Position numbers and translations under genes: made by a program | In this document: piece by piece, positions 7,787 to 14,148 of the stretch | How the letters are laid out: each line of letters opens with the position of its first letter | Numbering within the stretch: the first letter of the stretch is position 1 | Assembly (NCBI GenBank): GCA_030632925.1 | Contig: DAOVTU010000015.1 | Coordinates: 1 to 15,024, forward strand | Reading direction: 5' to 3' | Source: Candidatus Krumholzibacteriia bacterium | GTDB taxonomy: Bacteria; Krumholzibacteriota; Krumholzibacteriia; LZORAL124-64-63 | DNA length: 15,024 nucleotides | Notes under the pieces: model-generated | Database searches by the model: none | Told to the model about the DNA's origin: nothing | What the model saw: only the letters and a program-made list of their open reading frames with translations

Positions 7787-8395
7787 CTACTTGCCGTACT
7801 TGACGGAGCAACCGTAGGGCAACGTGGACCCCTCTTTGACCTCGGCCCCGGACAGGACCGCCTTCAGGGCCGCCTGCACGTAATTCTTCTGGCCCAACTT
7901 GCTCGGCGAACGGTTGTCATCGATGGCGCCGTTGTACACCACGATGCCGTCGCTATTGATGACGAACATGTGCGGCGAAGTTTTGGCCTCGTAGGCCCGC
8001 CCCACGGTGCCGGCTTCATCCATCAAAATCGGGAAAGTCATTTCGTATTCCTTGTGAGCCTTCTGGTTGCGCTCCAGCCCAGCTCCCTCACGCCCCGCCG
8101 CACTGGAATTGATCGCCAGCCAAACCACATCCTGGCCTTCGACCGCGGCAAAAGTCTCGTTCATCGTGCGCGCTGTTTTGTGGTGTTTCTTGATGAAGGG
8201 GCAATCGGGGTTGAACCACTCCAGGACCACCGTCTGGCCGGCGTCCAGGTATTCCTGCAGGTGGTGCTTCTGGCCGGATGTGTCCTGCAAAGTGAAGTCG
8301 GGAGCCTTGTCGCCAGGCGAAATCGTGGCCAGGGAAACGCCCACAAACAGGGACAATAGAAGTGTGCTCATCAGGAACAGGCGCAACAAACGCAT
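7787..8395 (-). CDS. Secreted redoxin (AhpC/TSA, thioredoxin-like fold)
   Basis: A 202-residue thioredoxin-fold protein exported by an N-terminal signal sequence (about residues 1-23, ending VSLA). The redoxin domain starts at GDKAPDFTLQD (28-38). It has a single active-site Cys in FNPDCPFIKKHH (Cys65), lacking the second Cys of a CXXC, and the cis-Pro loop TSPHMFVI (139-146). A second Cys lies at the C terminus in PYGCSVKY (Cys196), a conserved ending in this redoxin group that could act as the resolving Cys (inference). The start at 8395 is preferred: GGAGG (8406-8402) is 6 nt upstream, inside the last codons of the lipoprotein gene, whose stop lies 2 bp before. A TTG two codons earlier is unlikely. 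It probably works in a periplasmic thiol relay with its neighbour. Confidence 0.9.
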   Translation of the reverse strand: MRLLRLFLMSTLLLSLFVGVSLATISPGDKAPDFTLQDTSGQKHHLQEYLDAGQTVVLEWFNPDCPFIKKHHKTARTMNETFAAVEGQDVVWLAINSSAAGREGAGLERNQKAHKEYEMTFPILMDEAGTVGRAYEAKTSPHMFVINSDGIVVYNGAIDDNRSPSKLGQKNYVQAALKAVLSGAEVKEGSTLPYGCSVKYGK

Positions 8396-8397
8396 GG

Positions 8398-9234
8398 TCA
8401 ACCTCCAGGGGGTTCAGGCTGCAACAACTGGGCAGGGAAATCCGCGATGTAGGCACGGGTCGACCCGTCTTTTTCTTTGATGGTGACCAGACCGCGCACC
8501 GGTCCGACCGTTTCCCCCTCGGCCTCGAAGCGAAGGGCCAAGCTTGGGCCCTGGCCGTCGCGGATCAAATTGACCAGCTCGCCGCAATCAACCGTCGGCA
8601 TGAAACTCAACCGGGTGCCTACCATTCCTTCGAAGTGGAATTTCTGGCCCTGCCAGTGCGGATTCAACAGGCCCTTGGGCAACGCCTGGGGCAAGTTGTT
8701 CAACGCGCTGGTGCTCTCTTCGCTGCGCGGTCCGGCGTGATGATCACTCAGCACGATCTCCACCTCAACGGTGGCCTTGCCCGGTACGCAAGATGTTTTG
8801 CAGGCCAACCACTCGACATTGGCCGTCAGTTTGGCAGTGCCTGAGGTAGGCGCATCATCCGGCAGGCCGACCTTTTGCAGCAGCACCAACTCTTCGTGGT
8901 AAACATGATCCAGGATGTCGCCTTCGCTGAGGTACCGCACCGGCGCCGGCCAGTGCAGGCCACCGGCGATCCAGCCCTCGGGCAATTCCAGATCGATGGT
9001 TGGGGCAAAACCCGAATCGTTGCGACCGGTCCAGTACAGGTGCCAGTTTTCGGCCAGGTCGAAACGCCAGACCAGAGTGATGCTCTCACCCGGCACGGCC
9101 GCGGCGTAGTCCGGGCTGACCGAAACCAGGACTGGGTTATTGTCGTCCGGCGCCTTGGAACCGCATCCCGACATGGCCAGGAGCAGAATCAAAACGGCAG
9201 CGATTTTGCCAATTGCTGAAGCAGTATTTTTCAT
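8398..9234 (-). CDS. Lipoprotein with free-standing DsbD-alpha-like (DsbD N-terminal) domain
   Basis: A 278-residue predicted lipoprotein: a hydrophobic signal (about 9-21) runs into a lipobox-like AMSGC with Cys24. The domain at about 36-165 matches the N-terminal domain of DsbD/ScsB-type thiol:disulfide reductases: AENWHLYWTGRNDSGFAP (61-78), LPEGWIAGGLHWPAPVRY (84-101), and WLACKTSCVPGKA (142-154) with the redox pair Cys145/Cys149. The C-terminal half (about 170-278), with an extra Cys217, resembles the second half of such proteins, but the membrane channel (DsbD beta) and thioredoxin-like (gamma) domains are absent. The start at 9234 is chosen because GGTGGG lies 4 nt upstream; an in-frame ATG at 9246 would spoil the signal peptide. 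It is first gene of a two-gene unit with the redoxin. The electron source is not visible here. Confidence 0.85.
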   Translation of the reverse strand: MKNTASAIGKIAAVLILLLAMSGCGSKAPDDNNPVLVSVSPDYAAAVPGESITLVWRFDLAENWHLYWTGRNDSGFAPTIDLELPEGWIAGGLHWPAPVRYLSEGDILDHVYHEELVLLQKVGLPDDAPTSGTAKLTANVEWLACKTSCVPGKATVEVEIVLSDHHAGPRSEESTSALNNLPQALPKGLLNPHWQGQKFHFEGMVGTRLSFMPTVDCGELVNLIRDGQGPSLALRFEAEGETVGPVRGLVTIKEKDGSTRAYIADFPAQLLQPEPPGG

Positions 9235-9251
9235 GCGTCCCACCATATATC

Positions 9252-9270
9252 TGGCGGCCGGATGCCGCCA
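9252..9270. promoter_or_regulatory. Perfect 7-bp inverted repeat between lipoprotein and membrane protein genes
   Basis: TGGCGGC (9252-9258) and GCCGCCA (9264-9270) flank a 5-nt loop. The dyad sits 18 bp upstream of the lipoprotein start and 2 bp upstream of a candidate -35 box for the divergent membrane protein. It could be an operator serving both genes or a leader hairpin in the lipoprotein mRNA. No T-tract follows on either strand, so it is not an intrinsic terminator. Confidence 0.35.
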
Positions 9271-9272
9271 CC

Positions 9273-9301
9273 TTGACCTTGGGGCCCAAACCTGATACCA
9301 A
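9273..9301 (+). promoter_or_regulatory. Candidate promoter for the membrane protein gene
   Basis: TTGACC (9273-9278, five of six consensus bases), a 17-nt spacer, then TACCAA (9296-9301) preceded by TGA, giving a weak extended -10. The implied leader is about 40 nt to the GTG at 9348. Confidence 0.35.
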
Positions 9302-9347
9302 GAGGCCTCGAAGCTTCAGATCCGACAAATACCAAGCGGGGGATATC

Positions 9348-9878
9348 GTGGACCATACGGACGTCACCAAACAAAAGACCAAATCACAGGCCGTCAGCCG
9401 CGGCATCTTCATTTTCCTGGTGGTCCTGTCCCTCGGCGGCGTGGCCATCATGGACTATTCGGTCACCTACGGCCTGTGGTACTGGTTGGCCATGTCGGTC
9501 GTCAGCGGCGGCGTGAGCATCGGGCTGGCCTGGCGCGGGGCCGCCGAAGCCGGTGAAACCGCCGGCGGGCACCTGAAGAAGCAGGTCTTTCACTGGCTCG
9601 CCCTGATCGGTGCCCTGATGCTGGTGTTTTTCCTGCAAAGCGCCGAAGAGCTTACGCCCACCACCAGTGGCCTGATGGCCCTGCTCATGCTGGCGTTGGC
9701 CACGACCTTGGCCGGGGTGCATTTTCGGCCACGCCTGGCGGTGCTGGGTGGCATTCAGGCCGCGACCTTCGTGGCGGCCGTGCTCACCGAAGAATTTTTC
9801 TGGGTGCTGTTGATATTGATCTTGGTGGTCGTGGTGGTGGACATCGTTTGGCGGAGCAAACAAAAGGTCCAGAACTAG
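9348..9878 (+). CDS. Polytopic membrane protein of unknown function
   Basis: A 176-residue protein that I do not recognise. After a short hydrophilic N terminus (1-16) there are five or six hydrophobic segments at about 18-36, 43-62, 79-97, 107-124, 128-145 and 148-167, the last ending in a run of Val/Ile/Leu. A short basic tail follows. Charged loops are brief (WRGAAEAGETAGGHLKKQ at 62-79), and I see no catalytic or ligand motif. The start is a GTG with GGGGGA 4 nt upstream; codons further upstream overlap the divergent lipoprotein gene. Its TAG stop lies inside CTAG, which also gives the TAG stop of the facing anti-sigma gene, so the two genes overlap by 4 bp. Its function cannot be inferred from its neighbours. 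Confidence 0.75.
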   Translation: MDHTDVTKQKTKSQAVSRGIFIFLVVLSLGGVAIMDYSVTYGLWYWLAMSVVSGGVSIGLAWRGAAEAGETAGGHLKKQVFHWLALIGALMLVFFLQSAEELTPTTSGLMALLMLALATTLAGVHFRPRLAVLGGIQAATFVAAVLTEEFFWVLLILILVVVVVDIVWRSKQKVQN

Positions 9879-10714
9879 TCGTCGAAGGTGTGCTCGTTGT
9901 AGCCCTCGAACTCCAGCAGGCCGTGCTCGTGGCCCGGCTCGATGGGAATGATCGCCGGTTCGCTGCCGTCAACGAACATCACCTTACGCATGCCGGCACC
10001 GATGGCGTCCAGATGGGCGCCATCTTTGCCTATCAGGGCCGTGCCCTCGAGCACGCACACACAGGTCACTTCGTCGTTCTTGTAGACCGCGATGGTCGTG
10101 CCGGTGATTTCGATGCGGCCTTCGGTGGTCAGGATCAGCACTTGGCTGCCGGGGAATTCAGGGCCGGTCTTGATGCGAAACTCGCCCTTGTGCACGGTCG
10201 TCTGGTAGGCGTAGTCATCACCGTCCGGGTTATCCGGCAAAGTGAACTCGGCCGGACCGGCCACCCCTACAACCAGCACGCCATCGAGCACGATGTCCAA
10301 CTGCACGCCCTCGGGCACGGAAATGTGGGCTTGGGGCACAATCAGATTCGCCACGGCGTCGCGGTCGGCGGCGTCCACCGTTTGTTCGTTGACCGTGACG
10401 GTGCCGGTGCCCCGCACATCCTTCATTTCCCATTCCGGATCGCCACCATTGAAAAAGATGATGGCCAGCATGGCTGCCATGGCGGGTAAAACGGCCAGGA
10501 AACCGCGGCGGCGGCGTTTTTGGGGCGGCATTTCCACGATCTTTGGCGCTTCCGCCTCGGCTGTGGTCTCACCTTCAGCGATCTCACCGGATACGAATTG
10601 CTGACGCAGCTTCGCACGGAAGGCGTCGTCGGCGCGCACCTCACCCAGATCGCGGACAGACTCTTGCATCTGCCGTTCTTCGGGTGTGAGGTTCATGTTG
10701 TCGCGCTCGCTCAT
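9875..10714 (-). CDS. Membrane anti-sigma factor with FecR-like periplasmic domain
   Basis: A 279-residue single-pass protein. The N-terminal cytoplasmic part (1-66) is helical and acidic (NLTPEERQMQESVRDLGE... AFRAKLRQQF), as in sigma-binding regions, but has no zinc-binding HXXXCXXC motif. A basic KRRRR stop-transfer block precedes one membrane helix (about 71-90). The periplasmic half contains a FecR-like beta fold: VLVVGVAGPAEFTLP (146-160), VHKGEFRIKTG (174-184), TEGRIEITGTTIAVY (197-211), VLEGTALIG (221-229). An unusual VTCVCVLEG gives Cys218 and Cys220 in the fold. ATG and the sigma stop overlap as ATGA (10711-10714), with little ribosome site, so translation is coupled. By analogy with FecR/anti-sigma pairs it should hold the sigma factor inactive until an envelope signal arrives; the signal is unknown. 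Confidence 0.85.
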   Translation of the reverse strand: MSERDNMNLTPEERQMQESVRDLGEVRADDAFRAKLRQQFVSGEIAEGETTAEAEAPKIVEMPPQKRRRRGFLAVLPAMAAMLAIIFFNGGDPEWEMKDVRGTGTVTVNEQTVDAADRDAVANLIVPQAHISVPEGVQLDIVLDGVLVVGVAGPAEFTLPDNPDGDDYAYQTTVHKGEFRIKTGPEFPGSQVLILTTEGRIEITGTTIAVYKNDEVTCVCVLEGTALIGKDGAHLDAIGAGMRKVMFVDGSEPAIIPIEPGHEHGLLEFEGYNEHTFDD

Positions 10715-11334
10715 TCCAACACGTCCGGTTTGTGGTCCTGGAGCAACTCTCGCAGCTTCACCAGGGCCCGTGAATAACGTTTTCTGACGGCCGGGGCCGC
10801 CTCATCGATCACTTCAGCAATCTCTTCGTGGTTCAGGCCCTGCATGTCGTGCAGCACCACCACCAGGCGCATGGGTTCCGGCAATCGGTCCAGAGCCTCT
10901 TCCAGCAGGCGGCCATGATCGGCCTCGATGGCATCCTGCTCGGGCGTGGCCACTTTCGCCGCCACGTTCTCGGTGTACTCGGGCTTCGCATCCAGCGACA
11001 GCGTTGCTTTGTCCTGCCGGCCCTGCCGCGAGCGCCATTTTTCGCGGCACAAGTTGGTTGTGATCGTCAGCAGCCAGGGCGCGGGGTCTCGCGTCACATC
11101 CAGCTGGTGGGCGGCCTTGTGCACCCGCAGGAACAGTTCCTGGACGATGTCCTGGGCCGCTGCTTCGTTGCCCATCAGGCGGTAGGCCAGGCTATACAGG
11201 CGCCCAAAATAGGCGTCAAAGAGCCGGCCCAGGGCCTCGGGATCCCGGGCGCGGACCTTCTCGAGGTCGGCTGCCGCCAGGAGCGAGCTGGGCGGATCTG
11301 TATTTGGCGTGGCATCGTTATGATGCGGGCCCAT
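10711..11334 (-). CDS. ECF-family RNA polymerase sigma factor
   Basis: A 207-residue sigma-70 family protein of the extracytoplasmic-function type. Region 2 spans about 31-75 (DPEALGRLFDAYFGRLYSLA, then AAAQDIVQELFLRVH), followed by PWLLTITTNLCREKWR. Region 4 spans about 148-198 (LDRLPEPMRLVVVLHDMQG, then EEIAEVIDEAAPAVRKRYSR), with the helix-turn-helix that reads the -35 element. Region 3 is absent, as expected for ECF factors. The start at 11334 is chosen because AGGAGG (11345-11340) lies 5 nt upstream; the in-frame GTG at 11340 overlaps that ribosome site. The gene is translationally coupled to the anti-sigma gene. I found no GGAAC-type autoregulatory promoter upstream on its strand, so how it is expressed is open. 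Confidence 0.95.
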   Translation of the reverse strand: MGPHHNDATPNTDPPSSLLAAADLEKVRARDPEALGRLFDAYFGRLYSLAYRLMGNEAAAQDIVQELFLRVHKAAHQLDVTRDPAPWLLTITTNLCREKWRSRQGRQDKATLSLDAKPEYTENVAAKVATPEQDAIEADHGRLLEEALDRLPEPMRLVVVLHDMQGLNHEEIAEVIDEAAPAVRKRYSRALVKLRELLQDHKPDVLE

Positions 11335-11418
11335 GCTCACCTCCTGTCAATAATAGGAACCAGGGACCAAAAGTGTGACCTTTAACCAGGCCAATAATTG
11401 CAATCGGAGCCCAACATC

Positions 11419-11440
11419 GGTCAAAACCGGATTTTTGACC
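11419..11440. promoter_or_regulatory. Perfect 8-bp dyad in the sigma / alkyl-transferase divergent gap
   Basis: GGTCAAAA (11419-11426) and TTTTGACC (11433-11440) flank a 6-nt centre. Both neighbouring genes read away from it, so it is not a terminator of either. Its centre would lie near -45 relative to the predicted ogt start site, where activators bind, and each arm contains a TTGACC that could serve as a -35 in one direction. A likely operator by geometry; the regulator is unknown. Confidence 0.5.
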
Positions 11441-11459
11441 AGTCCCAATTCGCCATTTC

Positions 11460-11468
11460 TGGTATAGT
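11460..11468 (+). promoter_or_regulatory. Extended -10 promoter for the alkyl-transferase gene
   Basis: TGGTATAGT (11460-11468) is an extended -10 with five of six hexamer bases. No -35 box is found at 16-18 bp upstream; the nearest TTGACC (11435-11440) is 22 bp away and forms part of the dyad. The implied leader of about 24 nt contains AGGAGG (11486-11491), 7 nt before the ATG. Confidence 0.45.
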
Positions 11469-11498
11469 CGCCCCACAATCTCCACAGGAGGCAACCCG

Positions 11499-12047
11499 AT
11501 GGTGCGATACGCGTTGTTGAGAACCGCGATGGATCCTTTGCTGGCCGTGGCCAGCGACCAAGGCCTGGCCTGCCTGCTGTTCATGCCCCGCGCCTGGGAA
11601 CACCACACCCGCGCCCACGCCCTGGCCCGCGAACTTGAGCCGGATGATCCGGAGATTCGCGAAGACGCCAGCGGGTTCGAAGACCTGACCGACCAGCTCG
11701 CCGAATACTTTGTGGGCCGTCGCGAGGAGTTTGATCTGGAGTTGGATCTGCGCGGCACCGAATTCCAGGTCCGCACCTGGCGCGAGTTGCAAAAAATCCC
11801 CTACGGCAACCTGCGCACCTACGGCGAAGTCGCCCGCGCCCTGAAGCAACCCAAGGCCACCCGTGCGGTGGGCCAGGCGGCCGGACACAACCCGCTGCCG
11901 ATCATCATTCCCTGCCATCGGGTCATCGGCCAAGGCGGCTCGCTGGTGGGTTTCGCCGGCGGCGTCACCACCAAGGCCCGACTTCTGCGCCTCGAAGGCC
12001 ACACCCTCGGCGAGAGCGCCCGCCTCGAGGAGCCGCGGCTTTTTTAA
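11499..12047 (+). CDS. ogt: Methylated-DNA--protein-cysteine S-methyltransferase
   Basis: A 182-residue suicide DNA-repair protein that takes the alkyl group from O6-alkylguanine onto its own cysteine. The C-terminal catalytic domain begins at GTEFQVRTWRELQKIPYGN (about 86-104), followed by TYGEVARAL, and NPLPIIIPCHRVIGQGGSLV with the acceptor Cys139 in PCHR. The helix-turn-helix region KATRAVGQAAGHN contains the Arg expected to flip the base. The N-terminal domain (1-80) is the usual poorly conserved half and carries no Ada AraC-type domain. AGGAGG lies 7 nt upstream. A sodium:solute symporter starts 1 bp after its TAA, an arrangement that makes co-expression likely but has no obvious functional reason. 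Confidence 0.95.
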   Translation: MVRYALLRTAMDPLLAVASDQGLACLLFMPRAWEHHTRAHALARELEPDDPEIREDASGFEDLTDQLAEYFVGRREEFDLELDLRGTEFQVRTWRELQKIPYGNLRTYGEVARALKQPKATRAVGQAAGHNPLPIIIPCHRVIGQGGSLVGFAGGVTTKARLLRLEGHTLGESARLEEPRLF

Positions 12048-12048
12048 T

Positions 12049-14082
12049 ATGACCACCCTCGACTGGACAATCATCGTCATCATGTACGCGGTCATCGTGG
12101 CCGCAGTGCAATTGACCCGTGGCCGGATGCGCGGCGTGGCCGACTACCTGGCCGCCGGCCGACTGGCCGGGCGTTACCTGCTGACCATTTCGGCGGGCAT
12201 CGCAGGCCTGGGTGCGATCACGGTGGTGGCCAATCTGGAAATGGGTTACGAGGCCGGTTTTTCCCAGTACTGGTGGGGCTTGACCACCGCCGTGGTGCAC
12301 CTCGCGGTGATGGTCACCGGTTGGGTCACCTACCGCTTTCGCCGCACCCGCGCCCTGACCTTGGCCGAGTTTTTCGAACGCCGATATTCGCGGCGTTTTC
12401 GCATCTTTGCCGGCTCGGTGGCCTTCGGCGCGGGCCTGATCAACTTCGGCATTTTTCCCGCCGTGGGTGCGCGCTTCTTCATGCACTTTTTGGCGCTGCC
12501 CGAAGTGTGGACGGTCGGCCCTTTGGCCATACCCGTCTTCCCGGCGGTCATGGCGCTGCTACTGACCACCGCCGTGTATTTCGTATTGGCCGGAGGTCAA
12601 GTGGCCGTCATGGTCACCGACTTCATCCAGGGCATTTTTGTCAACCTCGTTTTTCTGGCGGTGGCTTTGTTCCTGCTGCTGAAAATCGGCTGGGGCGATG
12701 TGGGCGAAGTCATGACCCAAACCGCGGCGGGCCATTCGAAGATCAACCCCTACGACACCGGGTTCGTCACCGACTTCAATTTTTCCTACTTCATGATCGG
12801 CGCCATCGGCCTGCTCTACGGCGCCATGAGTTGGCAGGGCACCCAGGCCTATTACGCCAGCGCCCGCACCGCCCACGAAGGCAAGATGGGCGGCGTGCTC
12901 ACCCTGTGGCGCAACCGTTCCCAGGAAACCTTCCTCACCCTCATTCCCATCCTCATCTTCACCGTCATGCGCCATCCGGACTGGAGCGGCGTGGCCGACG
13001 AGGTGCGCGGCATATTGGCGTCCATCGACAATGAAGCGGTGCGCGGCCAGATGCGCGGCCCGGTGGCCCTGGCCACCCTGTTGCCGCGAGGCTTGGTGGG
13101 CGCTTTTGGGGCCCTGATGGTCGGCGCCTTCATCAGCACCCACAACACGTATCTGCACTCCTGGAGCAGCATCTTTGTGCAGGATATCGTGCTGCCGTTC
13201 CGCCAAAAACCATTGTCCCCCCGCGCCCATTTGCGCCTTTTGCGCGGGGCCGTCATCGGCGTCGCTCTGTTCATTTTCGGCTTCAGCCTCTTGTACAAAC
13301 AGAGCCAGGCCATCCTGCTGTTCTTTGCCCTGACGGGCGCCATTTTTGCGGGCTGGTCCGGCGCCGTGATCATCGGCGGCCTGTACACCCGCTGGGGCAC
13401 CACTGCGGCCGCCTGGGTCGCCAGCATCACCGGCGTGACCCTGACCGTGACCGGATTTGCCCTCGAACAGGCCCAACGCGTGTGGCGCGAAGACGGCACC
13501 GCTTTCTGGGGATTGCTGGATTGGCTGGGACCGGACAACGCCGAGGCCTGGGCCGCCGCCGTCAACACCCACCTGCCCAACGGCCAGATCCTCTGGGGCT
13601 GGGCCATGTGGATCTGCACGGCTTTGTACGTGCTGGTCTCCCTCGGGCAAAAACATTTTGGCCGCCACGAAAGCTTCAACCTCGACCGCCTGCTGCACCG
13701 CGGCGCGTACGAAATCGAAGGCGAAGTTGAGAGCGGCACAGTGCCCACCAGTCGCGGTTGGCGCGCCCTGGCCATCACCGGCGAGTTCAGTCGGCGCGAC
13801 AAATTCCTGTACCTGGCCACCTATGGCTGGAGCCTGGGCTGGGTCCTGGTTTTCATCGCCGGCACCGTGTTTTTTCTGACCCGCCAAATCAACGACGGCG
13901 ACTGGTCGGCCTATGATTCGCTGTGGCTGGGTTTCTGGCACACCAAGCTGTGGTTGGAGCTGGCCATTTCGGCGGTGGTCATCGTTTGGTTCACCATTGG
14001 CGGCGTGCGGGATGTGAAAGCGTTGTTGCGGGGATTGAAAGAGCGGGATCCCGAAAACCAGGACGACGGGTTTGTTTCATAA
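12049..14082 (+). CDS. Sodium:solute symporter (SSS family)
   Basis: A 677-residue inner-membrane transporter with roughly a dozen or more hydrophobic helices. The start (LDWTIIVIMYAVIVAAVQL), a disordered-loop block DYLAAGRLAGRYLLTISAGI and GLGAITVVANLEMGYEAG resemble the first helices of the SSS fold, which couples Na+ to uptake of a small organic solute. Later landmarks include LAEFFERRYSRRFRIF, GLLYGAMSWQGTQAYYAS and LMVGAFISTHNTYLHSW. A long hydrophilic segment (about 535-585) precedes two final helices (about 587-610 and 635-655), making it longer than the typical 500-residue PutP type. The substrate cannot be assigned. The start at 12049 has no close ribosome site (GAGGAG is about 17 nt away), so it probably depends on re-initiation after ogt, 1 bp upstream. 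Confidence 0.9.
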   Translation: MTTLDWTIIVIMYAVIVAAVQLTRGRMRGVADYLAAGRLAGRYLLTISAGIAGLGAITVVANLEMGYEAGFSQYWWGLTTAVVHLAVMVTGWVTYRFRRTRALTLAEFFERRYSRRFRIFAGSVAFGAGLINFGIFPAVGARFFMHFLALPEVWTVGPLAIPVFPAVMALLLTTAVYFVLAGGQVAVMVTDFIQGIFVNLVFLAVALFLLLKIGWGDVGEVMTQTAAGHSKINPYDTGFVTDFNFSYFMIGAIGLLYGAMSWQGTQAYYASARTAHEGKMGGVLTLWRNRSQETFLTLIPILIFTVMRHPDWSGVADEVRGILASIDNEAVRGQMRGPVALATLLPRGLVGAFGALMVGAFISTHNTYLHSWSSIFVQDIVLPFRQKPLSPRAHLRLLRGAVIGVALFIFGFSLLYKQSQAILLFFALTGAIFAGWSGAVIIGGLYTRWGTTAAAWVASITGVTLTVTGFALEQAQRVWREDGTAFWGLLDWLGPDNAEAWAAAVNTHLPNGQILWGWAMWICTALYVLVSLGQKHFGRHESFNLDRLLHRGAYEIEGEVESGTVPTSRGWRALAITGEFSRRDKFLYLATYGWSLGWVLVFIAGTVFFLTRQINDGDWSAYDSLWLGFWHTKLWLELAISAVVIVWFTIGGVRDVKALLRGLKERDPENQDDGFVS

Positions 14083-14113
14083 AAAAGGGCCGGCCCCGTA
14101 AAAGAGCCGGCCC
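14081..14113 (-). terminator. Intrinsic terminator of the DinB-like gene
   Basis: On the minus strand, an 8-bp perfect GC stem (GGGCCGGC, 14113-14106, with GCCGGCCC, 14094-14087) and an 11-nt loop are followed by six Ts (14086-14081). It lies 35 bp past the stop of the minus-strand DinB gene. The T-tract overlaps the TAA of the convergent symporter. Read on the plus strand the hairpin lacks a T-tract, so it favours minus-strand transcripts. Confidence 0.85.
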
Positions 14114-14148
14114 ACTGTCTTGCCTCGAATTCCATCTCGCCTCGAGTT

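Noticed and set aside
11345..11350. TTGACA on the minus strand as a -35 box
   Set aside because: It directly adjoins AGGAGG, the ribosome site of the sigma gene, with the coding region starting 11 bp on, so there is no room for a -10 and leader.
12031..12045. AGCCGCGGCT followed by Ts at the end of ogt as an intrinsic terminator
   Set aside because: The palindrome has no room for a loop, giving only about three base pairs of stem. It lies within the last codons of ogt, right before the coupled symporter gene.
11863..12048. Upstream extension of the symporter frame into ogt
   Set aside because: It is an alternate frame within the conserved catalytic domain of ogt. The ATG at 12049 immediately precedes the first membrane helix.
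12559..13941. A 460-codon open frame antisense to the symporter, and similar long antisense frames at 963-1826, 2129-3136 and 12852-13820
   Set aside because: Their products are rich in Gln, His, Gly, Arg and Pro with no domain or ribosome site, while the opposite strand codes for clear protein families. They are shadows of GC-rich coding DNA.
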